Shown: piece after piece, positions 1-8,513 of the stretch | How positions within the stretch are numbered: the first letter of the stretch is position 1 | How the letters are laid out: each line of letters starts with the position of its first letter | Position numbers and translations under genes: made by a program | From: Paulinella micropora | Taxonomy: Eukaryota; Cercozoa; Imbricatea; Euglyphida | Assembly (NCBI GenBank): GCA_009731375.1 | Contig: BJOX01000190.1 | Coordinates: forward strand, 239,820 to 264,903 | Direction: 5' to 3' | Length of the DNA stretch: 25,084 nt | The notes under the pieces: generated by a model | Seen by the model: the letters and a program-made list of their open reading frames with translations, nothing else | What the model was told of the DNA's origin: nothing | The model's database searches: none

Positions 1-296
1 GCCTGTCGCCTTCATTCCCACTCATACCGACAGTAGTTTAGTTAACCAACCTGTCCAGTGACCCACTGAGCCCAACCCCCTCCCTCAGATAACCCCCACC
101 CCCCGCACCCCGAGTGATACCAGAGGCCACCCCGAGCCAAGAGCCGTGAGCGTGGTGAGAGAGCTTCTCTCAGTAAAAGTTTCCGTCTCATGAATCAGTG
201 GAGCACTGATTATGTACCCCTCATAACAAGCTGCCAACGGCCCCAACCCCGCCGTGTGGCGGTGACACCCAACCATGTATTGGTGCCCCCCAACAT
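1..296. other. Unassigned unique island
   Basis: Non-repetitive sequence at the left edge. I see no exon with convincing splice sites and codon content on either strand. It holds a short perfect stem (CCGCC/GGCGG near 249-262) and runs directly into an ATA/AAT array, as a dispersed repeat with a simple tail would. Identity unknown. Confidence 0.4.
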
Positions 297-468
297 AATA
301 ATCATAATAATCATAATAATAATAATAGTAATAATAATAATAATAATAATACCATTATCATTATCAGTATCATTATCATTATTCCTTTTAGACAATTTAT
401 TTTGTTATATTTCATTTCAATTCATTATCAGTATCATTATCATTATTCCTTTTATTCAATTTATTTTG

Positions 469-513
<45 letters not shown>

Positions 514-515
514 AG
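297..515. repeat. AAT array, 45-bp direct duplication, CTAT array
   Basis: An imperfect (AAT)n block is followed by two near-identical copies of a ~45-bp AT-rich unit (about 360-405 and 424-470, containing TCAGTATCATTATCATTATT). A (CTAT)n array then ends at the acceptor-like CAG before exon A1. Confidence 0.85.
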
Positions 516-579
516 GTCAGCTTCATTCTCTGTCTCTGCCTCTGACGGACAGACCTGTTGGCCCTTTTTCAACCCTCAG
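516..579 (+). CDS. Gene A exon 1 (first one seen)
   Basis: Open in the frame ending TCWPFFNPQ, followed by donor CAG|GTCTAT. The acceptor could be at 515 or, after a pyrimidine-rich stretch, at 552 (GGACAG|ACC), which would leave only nine codons. Ends in phase 0. No upstream exon or start codon was found. Confidence 0.5.
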
Positions 580-580
580 G

Positions 581-652
<72 letters not shown>

Positions 653-1279
653 CCTGTCTATCTACCTGCCTATCTACCTACCTACCTACCTACCTATCTA
701 CCTATCTACCTACCTATCTACCTACCTACCAACCTACCTACCTACCTCCTATCTATCTACAGGCCAAAAAACGACCGCATCTCCCGGTAGACCGGCCCGA
801 CCCGTTCTTTCCTCACCAAATTACACCATGCCTGGCAGGTAAATAAAGATATAGATGCAAGTGTAGGCATCGATATCGATATGAATATAGGTATAGATAC
901 ATAGATATAAATGAAGATATAAGCCTAGGCATCGATGTAGGTGTAGATATATCCTGCAAAACTACAATGTATTGGCGCAGGCTGGCTGCAACCCAAGCCG
1001 GGCGGCCGTTACTCGCGCGAAGATTTATCGTTAGGCCTGACGGAAATCGCGCGCACTATCCGCCAGCACCCGTTTTGGCACAATCCACCCGCCGGCCCGG
1101 AGGTGTGTATGCATGTATGTACGTATGTATGTATGTATGTGTGTATGTTTCTTTTCGGCCTCAGCTTCTGATTTCTCTTCTTTTTCTTTCTGTCTATTTG
1201 TTTCTTTCTTATCCATTTCTTTTGCTTTTTCCTTCTTTTCTTTTCCTGTTTTTTTCATTTCTTTCCTTTGGTTTGCATG

Positions 1280-1313
<34 letters not shown>

Positions 1314-2592
1314 TCTCTCCCTCCCTCCCTCTCTCCCTCCCTCTCCAGGTGAGGCTGCCGGCCCGGCCGGAAGAGGAGCCGTTGGCGGTTTTCTTGTCGT
1401 TGCCGTTCTACCTGCAGAAGAACGAACGGGTGACGAGTAGGGATATTGTATATATGTATGTATGTATGTATGTATGTAGTATGTATGCATGTATACATGT
1501 ATGTACGTGTGTATGCATGTAGGTACGATTGTTTTGGCATAGCCTACATACATACCTACATGCATGCATACATGCATACATACATGCATACATGCATACA
1601 TACATACATACATACATACATACATGCATACATACATGCATGCATACATACATACATACATACATACATACATGCATGCATACATACATACATACATACA
1701 TACATAACATACATACATACTTTTTTTTTTGGTGTGGTAGGACGAGCTCAGACAGGGGCTCTTGGAGCAGGGAATAGACTGTTTGAGAATCAAATCAAAA
1801 GAAGAAGCCTGTAGTTATGGCTACCGCCTCCTTGAAACACGGTTAGCCTTATCTTACCTTACCTTACCTTGTCTTATCTTATCTTATCTTATCTTATCTT
1901 ATCTTATCTTATCTTGTCTTATCTTATCTTGTCTTCCTTCTTCTTCTTCTTCTTCTTCTTCTTCTTCTTCTTCTTCTTCTTCTTCTTTTTCTTCTTCTCC
2001 TTCTTCTTCTTCTTCTNNNNNNNNNNNNNNNNNNNNNNNNNNNNNNNNNNNNNNNNNNNNNNNNNNNNNNNNNNNNNNNNNNNNNNNNNNNNNNNNNNNN
2101 NNNNNNNNNNNNNNNNNNNNNNNNNNNNNNNNNNNNNNNNNNNNNNNNNNNNNNNNNNNNNNNNNNNNNNNNNNNNNNNNNNNNNNNNNNNNNNNNNNNN
2201 NNNNNNNNNNNNNNNNNNNNNNNNNNNNNNNNNNNNNNNNNNNNNNNNNNNNNNNNNNNNNNNNNNNNNNNNNNNNNNNNNNNNNNNNNNNNNNNNNNNN
2301 NNNNNNNNNNNNNNNNNNNNNNNNNNNNNNNNNNNNNNNNNNNNNNNNNNNNNNNNNNNNNNNNNNNNNNNNNNNNNNNNNNNNNNNNNNNNNNNNNNNN
2401 NNNNNNNNNNNNNNNNNNNNNNNNNNNNNNNNNNNNNNNNNNNNNNNNNNNNNNNNNNNNNNNNNNNNNNNNNNNNNNNNNNNNNNNNNNNNNNNNNNNN
2501 NNNNNNNNNNNNNNNNNNNNNNNNNNNNNNNNNNNNNNNNNNNNNNNNNNNNNNNNNNNNNNNNNNNNNNNNNNNNNNNNNNNNNNNNNNNN

Positions 2593-2624
<32 letters not shown>

Positions 2625-3185
2625 CCTCCTCCTCCTCCTCATCATCATCATCATCATCATCTCCTCCTCCTTCTCCTTCTTCTTCTTGCGTACGTTAGGC
2701 TGTGTTTTTGGAGGGTGAAGACCCGCATTCCTAATCCTTGCTTTGTCGTAATTGACTGCGATGGCGAATGCGTACAGGTCAAAAAGGCAATAGTGAGGCA
2801 TTTGGAAGGACAAAAAGGCAATAGTGAGGCAGTTCTTGAGAGTCAAGACCGCATGCCTAATCCTTGCTTTGTCGTCATTGACTGCGATGGTGAGTATGTA
2901 CAGGTCCATGTGAGGCAGTGGAAGGGACAATAGTGGCAATAGTGGTTTGTTGAAGGGGGACAAAAAGGAAATAGTGAAGCATGTGAAGGAATACAAGAAT
3001 AGAACTGTTTGGCTTCGGTTTTGGTTTGAGTTTTGGTTTTGGTTTGAGTTTTGGTTTTGGTGGTTTGGCAGGTGGCACTAGCCGTTGTGGATGATGTGGT
3101 CTACCAGCATGAGGTCGCGCGACCATGTGATCTATCTAATGTATGATGATGATGATGATGATGATAAAAAATAAAAATCCGGTAT

Positions 3186-3217
<32 letters not shown>

Positions 3218-3227
3218 ATAATAATAA

Positions 3228-3302
<75 letters not shown>

Positions 3303-3327
3303 TTTTACTACCTAGTTACCAGTACTA

Positions 3328-3377
<50 letters not shown>

Positions 3378-3403
3378 CACTACTACTACTGCTGCTGCTG
3401 CTG

Positions 3404-3445
<42 letters not shown>

Positions 3446-3460
3446 TTACTATTACTACTG

Positions 3461-3508
<48 letters not shown>

Positions 3509-3509
3509 T

Positions 3510-3557
<48 letters not shown>

Positions 3558-4129
3558 GTCTTCTCCTTTCTCATCCTCTTCTCCTCTTGCGTTTTTTTCT
3601 TTCTGTTATTTCTTTTTTCTTTTAGGTATTGAAAGGAGAGCTGCGCCATATTTCTGCAGAGACGTCACAAGAAGACTTGCTACAACAAGTAACCTTGCTT
3701 CTTCTTCTTCTTCTTCTTCTTCTTCTTCTTCTTCTTCTTCTTCTTCTTCTTCTTCTTCTCCTCCTCCTCTTCCTCCTCTTCCTCCTCTACCTCCTCCTCC
3801 TCCTCCTCCTCCTCCTTCTTCTTCTTCTTCTTCTTCTTCTTCTTCTTCTTCTTCTTCTTCTTCTCCTTCTCCTCCTTCTCCTTCTCCTTCTTCTCCTTCT
3901 CCTTCTCCTTCTCCTTCTCCTTCTTCTTCTTCTTCTTCTTCTTCTTCTTCTTCTTCTTCTCCTCTTCCTCCTCCTCCTCCTCCTCCTCCTCCTCCTTCTT
4001 CTTCTTCTTCTTCTTCTTCTTCTCCTTCTCCTTCTCCTTCTCCTTCTTCTTCTTCTTCTTCTTCTTCTTCTTCTTCTTCTTCTTCTTCTTCTTCTTCCCC
4101 TCCTCCTCGTCGTCCTCCTCCTCCTCCTC

Positions 4130-4174
<45 letters not shown>

Positions 4175-4411
4175 GTCTTTCTTCTTCTTCTTCTTCTTCT
4201 TCTTCTTCTTCTTCTTCTTCTTCTTCTTCTTCTTCCTTCTTCTTCCTTCTCTCCTCCTTATTATTATTCCTCCCCCTCTTCCTCCCCCTCTTTCTCCTCC
4301 ACATTCCTCCTCCTTCTCCTCCTATGTAGGTGGAGGGCAGGATAGAAAGAGGAATGTCAAGAAAGCCAGATGGATATATATATATGTATATATATACATA
4401 TATATATATAC

Positions 4412-4448
<37 letters not shown>

Positions 4449-4715
4449 CAGCGAAAGAGAGAGTACTTACCTGCTTACCTACTTACCTACCCTATCGATA
4501 TAGGTGGAAGGCATGGTGGCAAGAGTGGTGACTGAAGTCGCGCCGGCAGGTATGATTGTATTAGAATATAGATAAAGAGTTGGATAGGTGTTATGTATCC
4601 CTCTGTCTCTCTCCCTCTCGCATCTCGTGTCCTCTTTCTCCCTCCCTCCCTCCATCCCTTCCCCCTACCTAGCACCCGTTCCCCCTGTCTCTCTGTCTAC
4701 TGAGTGTGTGTGTGT

Positions 4716-4749
<34 letters not shown>

Positions 4750-4823
4750 CCTTCTCTCTCTTCTCTCTCTCTCTCTCTCTCTCTCCTCCCTTCTCTCTCT
4801 TCTCTCTCTTCTCTCTCTCTCTC

Positions 4824-4859
<36 letters not shown>

Positions 4860-4914
4860 CTCCCTTCTCTCTCTTCTCTCTCTCTTTTCTCTCTCTCTCT
4901 CTCTCTCTCTCTCC

Positions 4915-4946
<32 letters not shown>

Positions 4947-4975
4947 CTTCAGGGGGCGAGCTACAGTACTTGGCG

Positions 4976-5026
<51 letters not shown>

Positions 5027-5085
5027 TGAGGGGGCGAGTTACAGTACTTGGCGCTGCTTGGGGATAACCGCACCCGTATTGACCA

Positions 5086-5160
<75 letters not shown>

Positions 5161-5161
5161 C

Positions 5162-5208
<47 letters not shown>

Positions 5209-5814
5209 NNNNNNNNNNGAGAGAGAGAGAGAGAAAGAGAGAGAAAGAGACCTAGATGCATGAATGCATGCATACATGCATACCTACATAAATACATACA
5301 TACATACATACATACATACCTACTTGCATTAAATATAAGCTTTTATGTAGGTACACACATATGTGTATATGTGTATATTCATGTCTGAAACAGGTTAGGG
5401 AGGGTCTACATCCGAGAACCAGCCTAGAAGATGACAGGTCGTATACATACATACGTACGATAGAATGATCATTCAAGTCATGTATACATACATACATACA
5501 TACATACATACATACATACATACATTACATACATTACATACATACATACATACATACATATTATAAGATTGTATATGCATATATTGTAAAATAATGTTAT
5601 ACATGAAAACACATTAATCGTGTGTAGGCCGCCCCGAGCGTGGATTAGGGAAATCCTCCATCCGATGGTCCTGCAATACATCGCAAACATAAAATGCACA
5701 ACACACGTAATCCAGAACATGCATGATAATATCACGTTACATATTGCAAATCAGTTTTCGCAAATTTTGCCGGTTTGCAAGTCAGCCGCCGATGTGAATG
5801 TAGGAGCAGCATGA
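516..5814 (+). CDS. Gene A: twelve-exon protein-coding gene, product not recognised (5' end missing)
   Basis: Twelve short exons chain on the plus strand with consistent phases: 516-579, 763-838, 981-1102, 1349-1447, 1741-1841, 2699-2777, 3072-3140, 3626-3688, 4504-4549, 5031-5086, 5394-5437 and 5628-5814. Each lies between an AG acceptor and a GT donor, stays open in one frame, and has protein-like composition. Introns are almost pure microsatellite and carry all the low-complexity sequence. The predicted protein is roughly 280 residues without an identified start. It is soluble-looking, with no membrane segment or signal peptide visible. Blocks such as [30 protein letters not shown] and [17 protein letters not shown] look conserved but match no family I know, so I assign no function. 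Gene B converges on it from the other side of the retroelement region. Phase agreement at every junction is the main support; one gap falls in the intron before exon 6. Confidence 0.72.
580..762 (+). repeat. Intron A1: (CTAT)n grading into (CTAC)n
   Basis: The intron is a tetranucleotide array from donor to acceptor; the final CTACAG of the array serves as the 3' splice site. Confidence 0.8.
763..838 (+). CDS. Gene A exon 2
   Basis: Acceptor CTACAG|GCC, donor GGCAG|GTAAAT, 76 nt, phase 0 to 1. Encodes [20 protein letters not shown] and then TPCLA. Codon content is unlike the flanking repeats. Confidence 0.7.
839..980 (+). repeat. Intron A2: degenerate GATATA-type repeat
   Basis: AT-rich diverged GATA/TATA repeat between donor GTAAAT and acceptor GGCGCAG. 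No other content seen. Confidence 0.6.
981..1102 (+). CDS. Gene A exon 3
   Basis: Acceptor GCGCAG|GC, donor GGAG|GTGTGT, 122 nt, phase 1 to 0. Includes [19 protein letters not shown] and [19 protein letters not shown]. Of the three frames only this one is open and joins both neighbours in phase; another frame hits TAG. Confidence 0.75.
1103..1348 (+). repeat. Intron A3: TG-type, TTTC-type and CT/CCCT microsatellites
   Basis: Starts with a (GTAT)/(GT) run directly at the donor and ends with ~80 nt of (CT)n and (CCCT)n, which act as polypyrimidine tract before CCAG. Confidence 0.75.
1349..1447 (+). CDS. Gene A exon 4
   Basis: Acceptor CTCCAG|GTG, 99 nt, phase 0 to 0, donor ATT|GTATAT. Encodes [20 protein letters not shown] and then [13 protein letters not shown]. 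The exon itself begins with GT, so AGGT stands at both ends of the preceding intron. Confidence 0.75.
1448..1740 (+). repeat. Intron A4: (GTAT)n followed by complementary (ATAC)n, long hairpin
   Basis: About 100 nt of TATG-type repeat are followed by about 170 nt of CATA-type repeat. The turn near 1512-1563 contains GCATGTAGGTA and its complement TACCTACATGC, so the intron can fold into one long stem. A T-run then precedes acceptor GGTAG. Confidence 0.8.
1741..1841 (+). CDS. Gene A exon 5
   Basis: Acceptor GGTAG|GAC after a T-run, donor ACG|GTTAGC, 101 nt, phase 0 to 2. Encodes [20 protein letters not shown] and [13 protein letters not shown]. Strongly exon-like, hydrophilic and helix-prone. 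Confidence 0.78.
1842..2698 (+). repeat. Intron A5: (CTTAT)n, (TTC)n, N gap 2017-2592, T-run, (CTC/ATC)n
   Basis: A pentanucleotide array starts at the donor; trinucleotide pyrimidine arrays flank the 576-N gap. Any exon hidden in the gap is unseen, but exons 5 and 6 already join in phase (2). Confidence 0.75.
2699..2777 (+). CDS. Gene A exon 6
   Basis: Acceptor CGTTAG|G, donor ACAG|GTC, 79 nt, phase 2 to 0. Encodes [20 protein letters not shown] and DGECVQ. A second copy of its 3' half plus donor lies at about 2829-2903 in the next intron. That copy lacks one C relative to this one (GACCGC against GACCCGC). Confidence 0.68.
2829..2903 (+). repeat. Duplicate of exon A6 3' half with its donor
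   Basis: Repeats about 60 nt of exon 6 including AATCCTTGCTTTGTCG and the end TACAG|GTC. It still reads [16 protein letters not shown]. The surrounding sequence has short repeats of GGCAATAGTGAGGCA. Could be an alternative exon; more likely a local duplicate. Confidence 0.75.
3000..3071 (+). repeat. (GGTTTT)n tract before exon A7
   Basis: GGTTTTGGTTTGAGTTTT-type repeat ending in GGCAG; it forms the T-rich 3' end of intron A6. Confidence 0.7.
3072..3140 (+). CDS. Gene A exon 7
   Basis: Acceptor GGCAG|GTG, donor TAAT|GTATGA, 69 nt, phase 0 to 0. Encodes [20 protein letters not shown] and LSN. Starts with GT. Confidence 0.75.
3141..3625 (+). repeat. Intron A7: (ATG)n and (TAC)n arrays
   Basis: A short (GAT)n lies at the donor, then ~370 nt of (TAC)n with TAT/TGC interruptions, then a T/C-rich tract leading to TTTTAG. 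Confidence 0.85.
3626..3688 (+). CDS. Gene A exon 8
   Basis: Excellent acceptor (TTTCTTTTAG|GTA) and donor CAA|GTAACC. Codes 21 residues, [20 protein letters not shown] then Q, phase 0 to 0. Starts with GT. Confidence 0.78.
3689..4503 (+). repeat. Intron A8: ~620-nt polypyrimidine (TTC/TCC)n, then TA and GA repeats
   Basis: From about 3698 to 4325 the strand is nearly all C and T, arranged as blocks of TTC, TCC and TTCTCC with two short TAC blocks. It then continues through an exon-edge duplicate at 4330, (TA)n and (GA)n at 4371-4449, and a CTTACCTA-type tract. Confidence 0.85.
4330..4358 (+). repeat. Diverged duplicate of exon A9 5' edge with acceptor
   Basis: TGTAG|GTGGAGGGCAGGATAG matches the true acceptor ATATAG|GTGGAAGGCATGGTGG at 4501-4519 in most positions over ~27 nt. 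It then runs into (TA)n with no good donor, so I read it as a copied exon edge. Confidence 0.5.
4504..4549 (+). CDS. Gene A exon 9
   Basis: Acceptor ATATAG|GTG, donor GGCAG|GTATGA, 46 nt, phase 0 to 1, [15 protein letters not shown]. Starts with GT. Confidence 0.7.
4550..5030 (+). repeat. Intron A9: (CT)n and (AT)n arrays with an exon-edge duplicate
   Basis: About 230 nt of CT/CCTCC repeat (4700-4913) followed by (AT)n. The segment 4953-4978 copies the first 26 nt of exon A10 with its own AG. Another (AT)n of ~50 nt separates it from the real exon. Confidence 0.85.
5031..5086 (+). CDS. Gene A exon 10
   Basis: Acceptor CTTGAG|GG, donor ACCAG|GTTGAG, 56 nt, phase 1 to 0, [18 protein letters not shown]. 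Chosen over the copy at 4953 because only this one reaches a donor. Confidence 0.75.
5087..5393 (+). repeat. Intron A10: (GA)n with 10-N gap, (ATAC)n
   Basis: GTTGAG continues straight into ~160 nt of (GA)n containing a 10-N gap (5209-5218), then GCATACAT repeats and an AT-rich end at AAACAG. Confidence 0.8.
5394..5437 (+). CDS. Gene A exon 11
   Basis: Acceptor AAACAG|GTT, donor GACAG|GTCGTA, 44 nt, phase 0 to 2, [14 protein letters not shown]. Starts with GT. Confidence 0.7.
5438..5627 (+). repeat. Intron A11: (ATAC)n and AT-rich sequence
   Basis: ATAC array at 5485-5560, then AT-rich sequence up to GTGTAG. Confidence 0.7.
5628..5814 (+). CDS. Gene A exon 12 (terminal)
   Basis: Acceptor GTGTAG|G completes the phase-2 codon; 62 codons including TGA at 5812-5814. 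Begins [20 protein letters not shown] and stays open to the stop. The second half is less protein-like than the first, so an earlier splice or stop cannot be excluded. Confidence 0.62.
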
Positions 5815-6114
5815 CTCTGTGGCAGCCCACGGAATGGCCAGACAACATGCGCTGTGGCACAAAGCAAAACAACGCGGACTAAGCTCGTTTTCTTCAGTCG
5901 ATACTGAAAGCTCCACGGGCTGAACCCACAGGCCACGTGCCTTCCACGGAATTTGACTTGAGCTCAAGGGCTGACAAACTGCCATCCATCAACAAGTGGT
6001 TCAACCGACGTAATTCAATACTTTCTCTGGATCTCGTGGGAAAAGGACAAAACATGGAACTCACTTTACTAAGCTAATATTAATATTGATGGTCAGTGGG
6101 CATGATTCCGGGTG
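5815..6114. other. 3' flank of gene A
   Basis: Unique sequence with no exon pattern I trust on either strand. No clear AATAAA close to the stop. Confidence 0.4.
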
Positions 6115-6174
6115 TTTTTTTTTTTTTTTTTTTTTTTTTTAGGGGGGGGGGGGGGGGGGGGGGGNNNNNNNNNN
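6115..6174. repeat. Poly(T)-poly(G) run with 10-N gap
   Basis: About 26 T, then A, then 22 or more G, ending in a 10-N gap. Probably a homopolymer assembly break. Confidence 0.8.
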
Positions 6175-6355
6175 CCGTCTGCGATATTGATTATGTATTA
6201 ATACAACATTTATTTAAATTATATTATGACTCCATTTGACTTCATTTAAACCTTGGAAATTAGTGACGTGTTTGTCCGTGTCACAGTGCTATGACTCAAT
6301 CCTCAGTACCTAGTAGTATGACTCGAAAGGCGGCAAGTCTGTTTCCACCATATTA

Positions 6356-6629
6356 TTGCTGTTGACATTCAAGACAACAACAAAAATTAGTTTTTCATTT
6401 TTGTGTCAGATTTTCATTTTTGTGACAGTTTTTCATTTTTGTGACAAAAATTCAAATTTTCAAATTTAACGGTAACATTTCGCGAAAATTTACGATATTT
6501 TGCGGACGAATATAGCCGTTAATTTGAAAAATTCAAATTTTCACCCAAAATCAAAATTCCAACCAAAACTGAAATTCCAACCAAAACAGAAAAATCAATT
6601 TTTTTTGTTGTCTTGAATGTCAACAGCAA
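6356..6629. mobile_element. MITE, 274 bp, long TIRs, TA target duplication
   Basis: Both ends carry TTGCTGTTGACATTCAAGAC in inverted orientation and the match continues with few mismatches to about 50 bp. The dinucleotide TA lies immediately outside each end (6354-6355 and 6630-6631), as for Tc1/mariner-type insertions. Inside, three ~18-bp tandem units (TTTTTCATTTTTGTGAC type, 6389-6445) and a second nested inverted repeat (6449-6472 against 6515-6541) make almost the whole element a fold-back. No coding capacity. The superfamily is inferred from the TA duplication only. Confidence 0.82.
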
Positions 6630-6879
6630 TATGATTAATACAGGCTTGAGGAGAGTAATGGGGAAGAGAAGGAAACTCAGAAATAGTGACTCATGATTAA
6701 TAAATATTCAGTAATAATAGTTGAATTGCAGTATAATCATTACGATAATACCCGACTGAATATAATATATACTTCTTAACCATTTGAATAAATTCCTGGC
6801 AGCTCAAGTTCTTTTGCATCAGGCGGCGGGGCCAGTGCTTATACTGTATGCAGTATAAACATAAATTGTGGGTAGTATT

Positions 6880-7058
6880 CAATGGACGAGAAGGTTCGGA
6901 ACTTTACTTAGATATTTAAATGATTACTGACACATCACTAAGTGCCCCGACCCCAGACCGCCAAAGCTTGAATTCACCGTTACACTTAGTGATATAGGTA
7001 AAATAGGAAATTGTCCTTGGTGTGGGCCGGTATGACTAAATACTATTATTAATAAATA
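6880..7058. repeat. Direct repeat copy 1 (possible LTR fragment or dispersed repeat)
   Basis: Shares AATGGACGAG, GGTTCGGAACTTTACT, CCAGACCGCCAAAGCTTGAA, TTCACCGTTACACTTAG and GGGCCGGTATGA with 12903-13060, in the same orientation and order. This copy has ~33 bp (after ACACTTAG) that copy 2 lacks. No terminal TG...CA signature could be fixed. Confidence 0.75.
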
Positions 7059-7334
7059 TCTTTTGCTGCCCCTATTTAGGAATAACGGCCCCATCTACAT
7101 TATGCTACTAACCTCGCATATATGGCGGTAAACTTGATATTTGTAGCCCTATTCAGAAATTAACGGAGCCGTACTATAATAACAACTATATGCACTAACT
7201 CTATGGTTACTAACTTTGTAGTCACGCTCAAAAACTAGACTTATGATAGAGCGTAAAAAAGGTCACAGTTGTAGCGCCGCCTGTCCATACTCGCGCTCCC
7301 CCGCTCCCTTGCATCCTTGAAGTCGCCTTGTCCC

Positions 7335-8513
7335 TTAGCTCCCCTGCTCACAGCCGTCCATGCGCAGCCGCTGGAATTCTCCGCCCGGATCGTAGAACCA
7401 CTTGTGCGTCGCACGCCGGGCCACCAGTCGCCACTCCGGGTCCGAGTCACTGTCTTGATCGCCGTCTGCACCCCGGCCGCGCCTTGCGAGTCGTTGACCT
7501 TCTCCGCTCCTTCGATCCTCCGCCCTTGGAACGTAGCTTTGCCCCTCGACTGGGCCCCACCTGTTCTTTGCCTTCCTTTCTTTTCCTTTCTTCTTACTCT
7601 TGCGCTTGGGGCGCTTCTCCTTCTCTTTCTTCTTCTTTTCAACTAACGGTTTGAGTGGGCTATCTTCATTTTGCTCCCCCATCACTGAGGTTTCCTTCTC
7701 ACTCTCTCTTTCCTGATCTGTGTGCATCCCGCAAAATCGCCCTCTGAACAGACCATACGCTGCCTCTCGCAACAACACATTCTCACTCTCCATGTCATCA
7801 GTGCACACAAAACATTGCTGCTCACCTGACACTCGCCCCTCACATTTACGATAGACCTCTCTCTCTTGTACTACCATCACTTTGCCCATGTGGGCCTTCT
7901 CCTTTACCATGCCTGCTCTGTCTCGCCCTGTCAAAAATCTCACCGTCCTTTTTAATGCTTTCACCTTCTCACCTTCCTCATCTGTGTCTGACTCACTCCC
8001 CCTATCTGTGTCAGAAGTGTGTGACTTACTCCCCCTACCAAACTTTCCATGTTCCCTTTTTGCTCTCTTTTCCTTCTCTCTCGGTTCTTCCTTCTCACCT
8101 GGCTCTTCTCTCGCCTTCTTCCTCTCTTCACATTCATGCAGTCTATGCTCACCCCCACACATCCTGCACTCCTTCTCACATGCGGAGAACGCATGCCCCT
8201 CCATGTTACAGTTGAAACATTTCTCTCCTTTCTTCCACGTCTTCTTTCTCGTTCCTGTTCCTTTCCCTCCCCCTTTCTTATTAGTGGTGGTGTGTTTAAA
8301 CCTACAGTTAGATCTATCACAGCTGCCTGACTGTTCAAACATGTAGCACACCCCAGGCACACTACGCATAGTGACTGACCCCTCTGTATGAGCAAAACGA
8401 CACTCATCCCCCCACTTGCATCCACTCTCTCTTTGAAACCCAAAACACACACCTCTCTGCCCTTCCTCTCTTTTGTTGGCATCTTTCCCTGCGTGTGCTT
8501 TTTCTTTCTTCAT
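7335..8513 (-). pseudogene. Retroelement gag-like ORF, nucleocapsid part with CCCH and CCHC fingers
   Basis: 392 codons on the minus strand. Near the N-terminus are two CCCH fingers: CFGFQRESGCKWGDECRFAH fits C-x8-C-x5-C-x3-H, and CYMFEQSGSCDRSNCRFKH fits C-x8-C-x4-C-x3-H. A CCHC knuckle follows (CFNCNMEGHAFSAC), then a second Cys/His cluster (CRMCGGEHRLHEC). The remainder is very basic and Lys/Glu-rich, with another Cys cluster (CFVCTDD...CGMH). CCHC knuckles after a capsid domain define retrotransposon gag, which binds the element RNA; CCCH fingers there are unusual. It overlaps the upstream capsid ORF by ATGA (8510-8513). No protease, integrase or RNase H follows at lower coordinates, so the copy is truncated. 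Confidence 0.7.

Noticed and set aside
190-846. Long open frame rich in YLSI repeats
   Set aside because: Translation of (CTAT)n. Only the short exon-like segments at 516-579 and 763-838 have non-repeat codon content.
3629-4345. 238-codon poly-Leu frame and opposite poly-Glu frame
   Set aside because: Both are translations of the TTC/TCC array; the real coding part is the 63-nt exon at 3626-3688.
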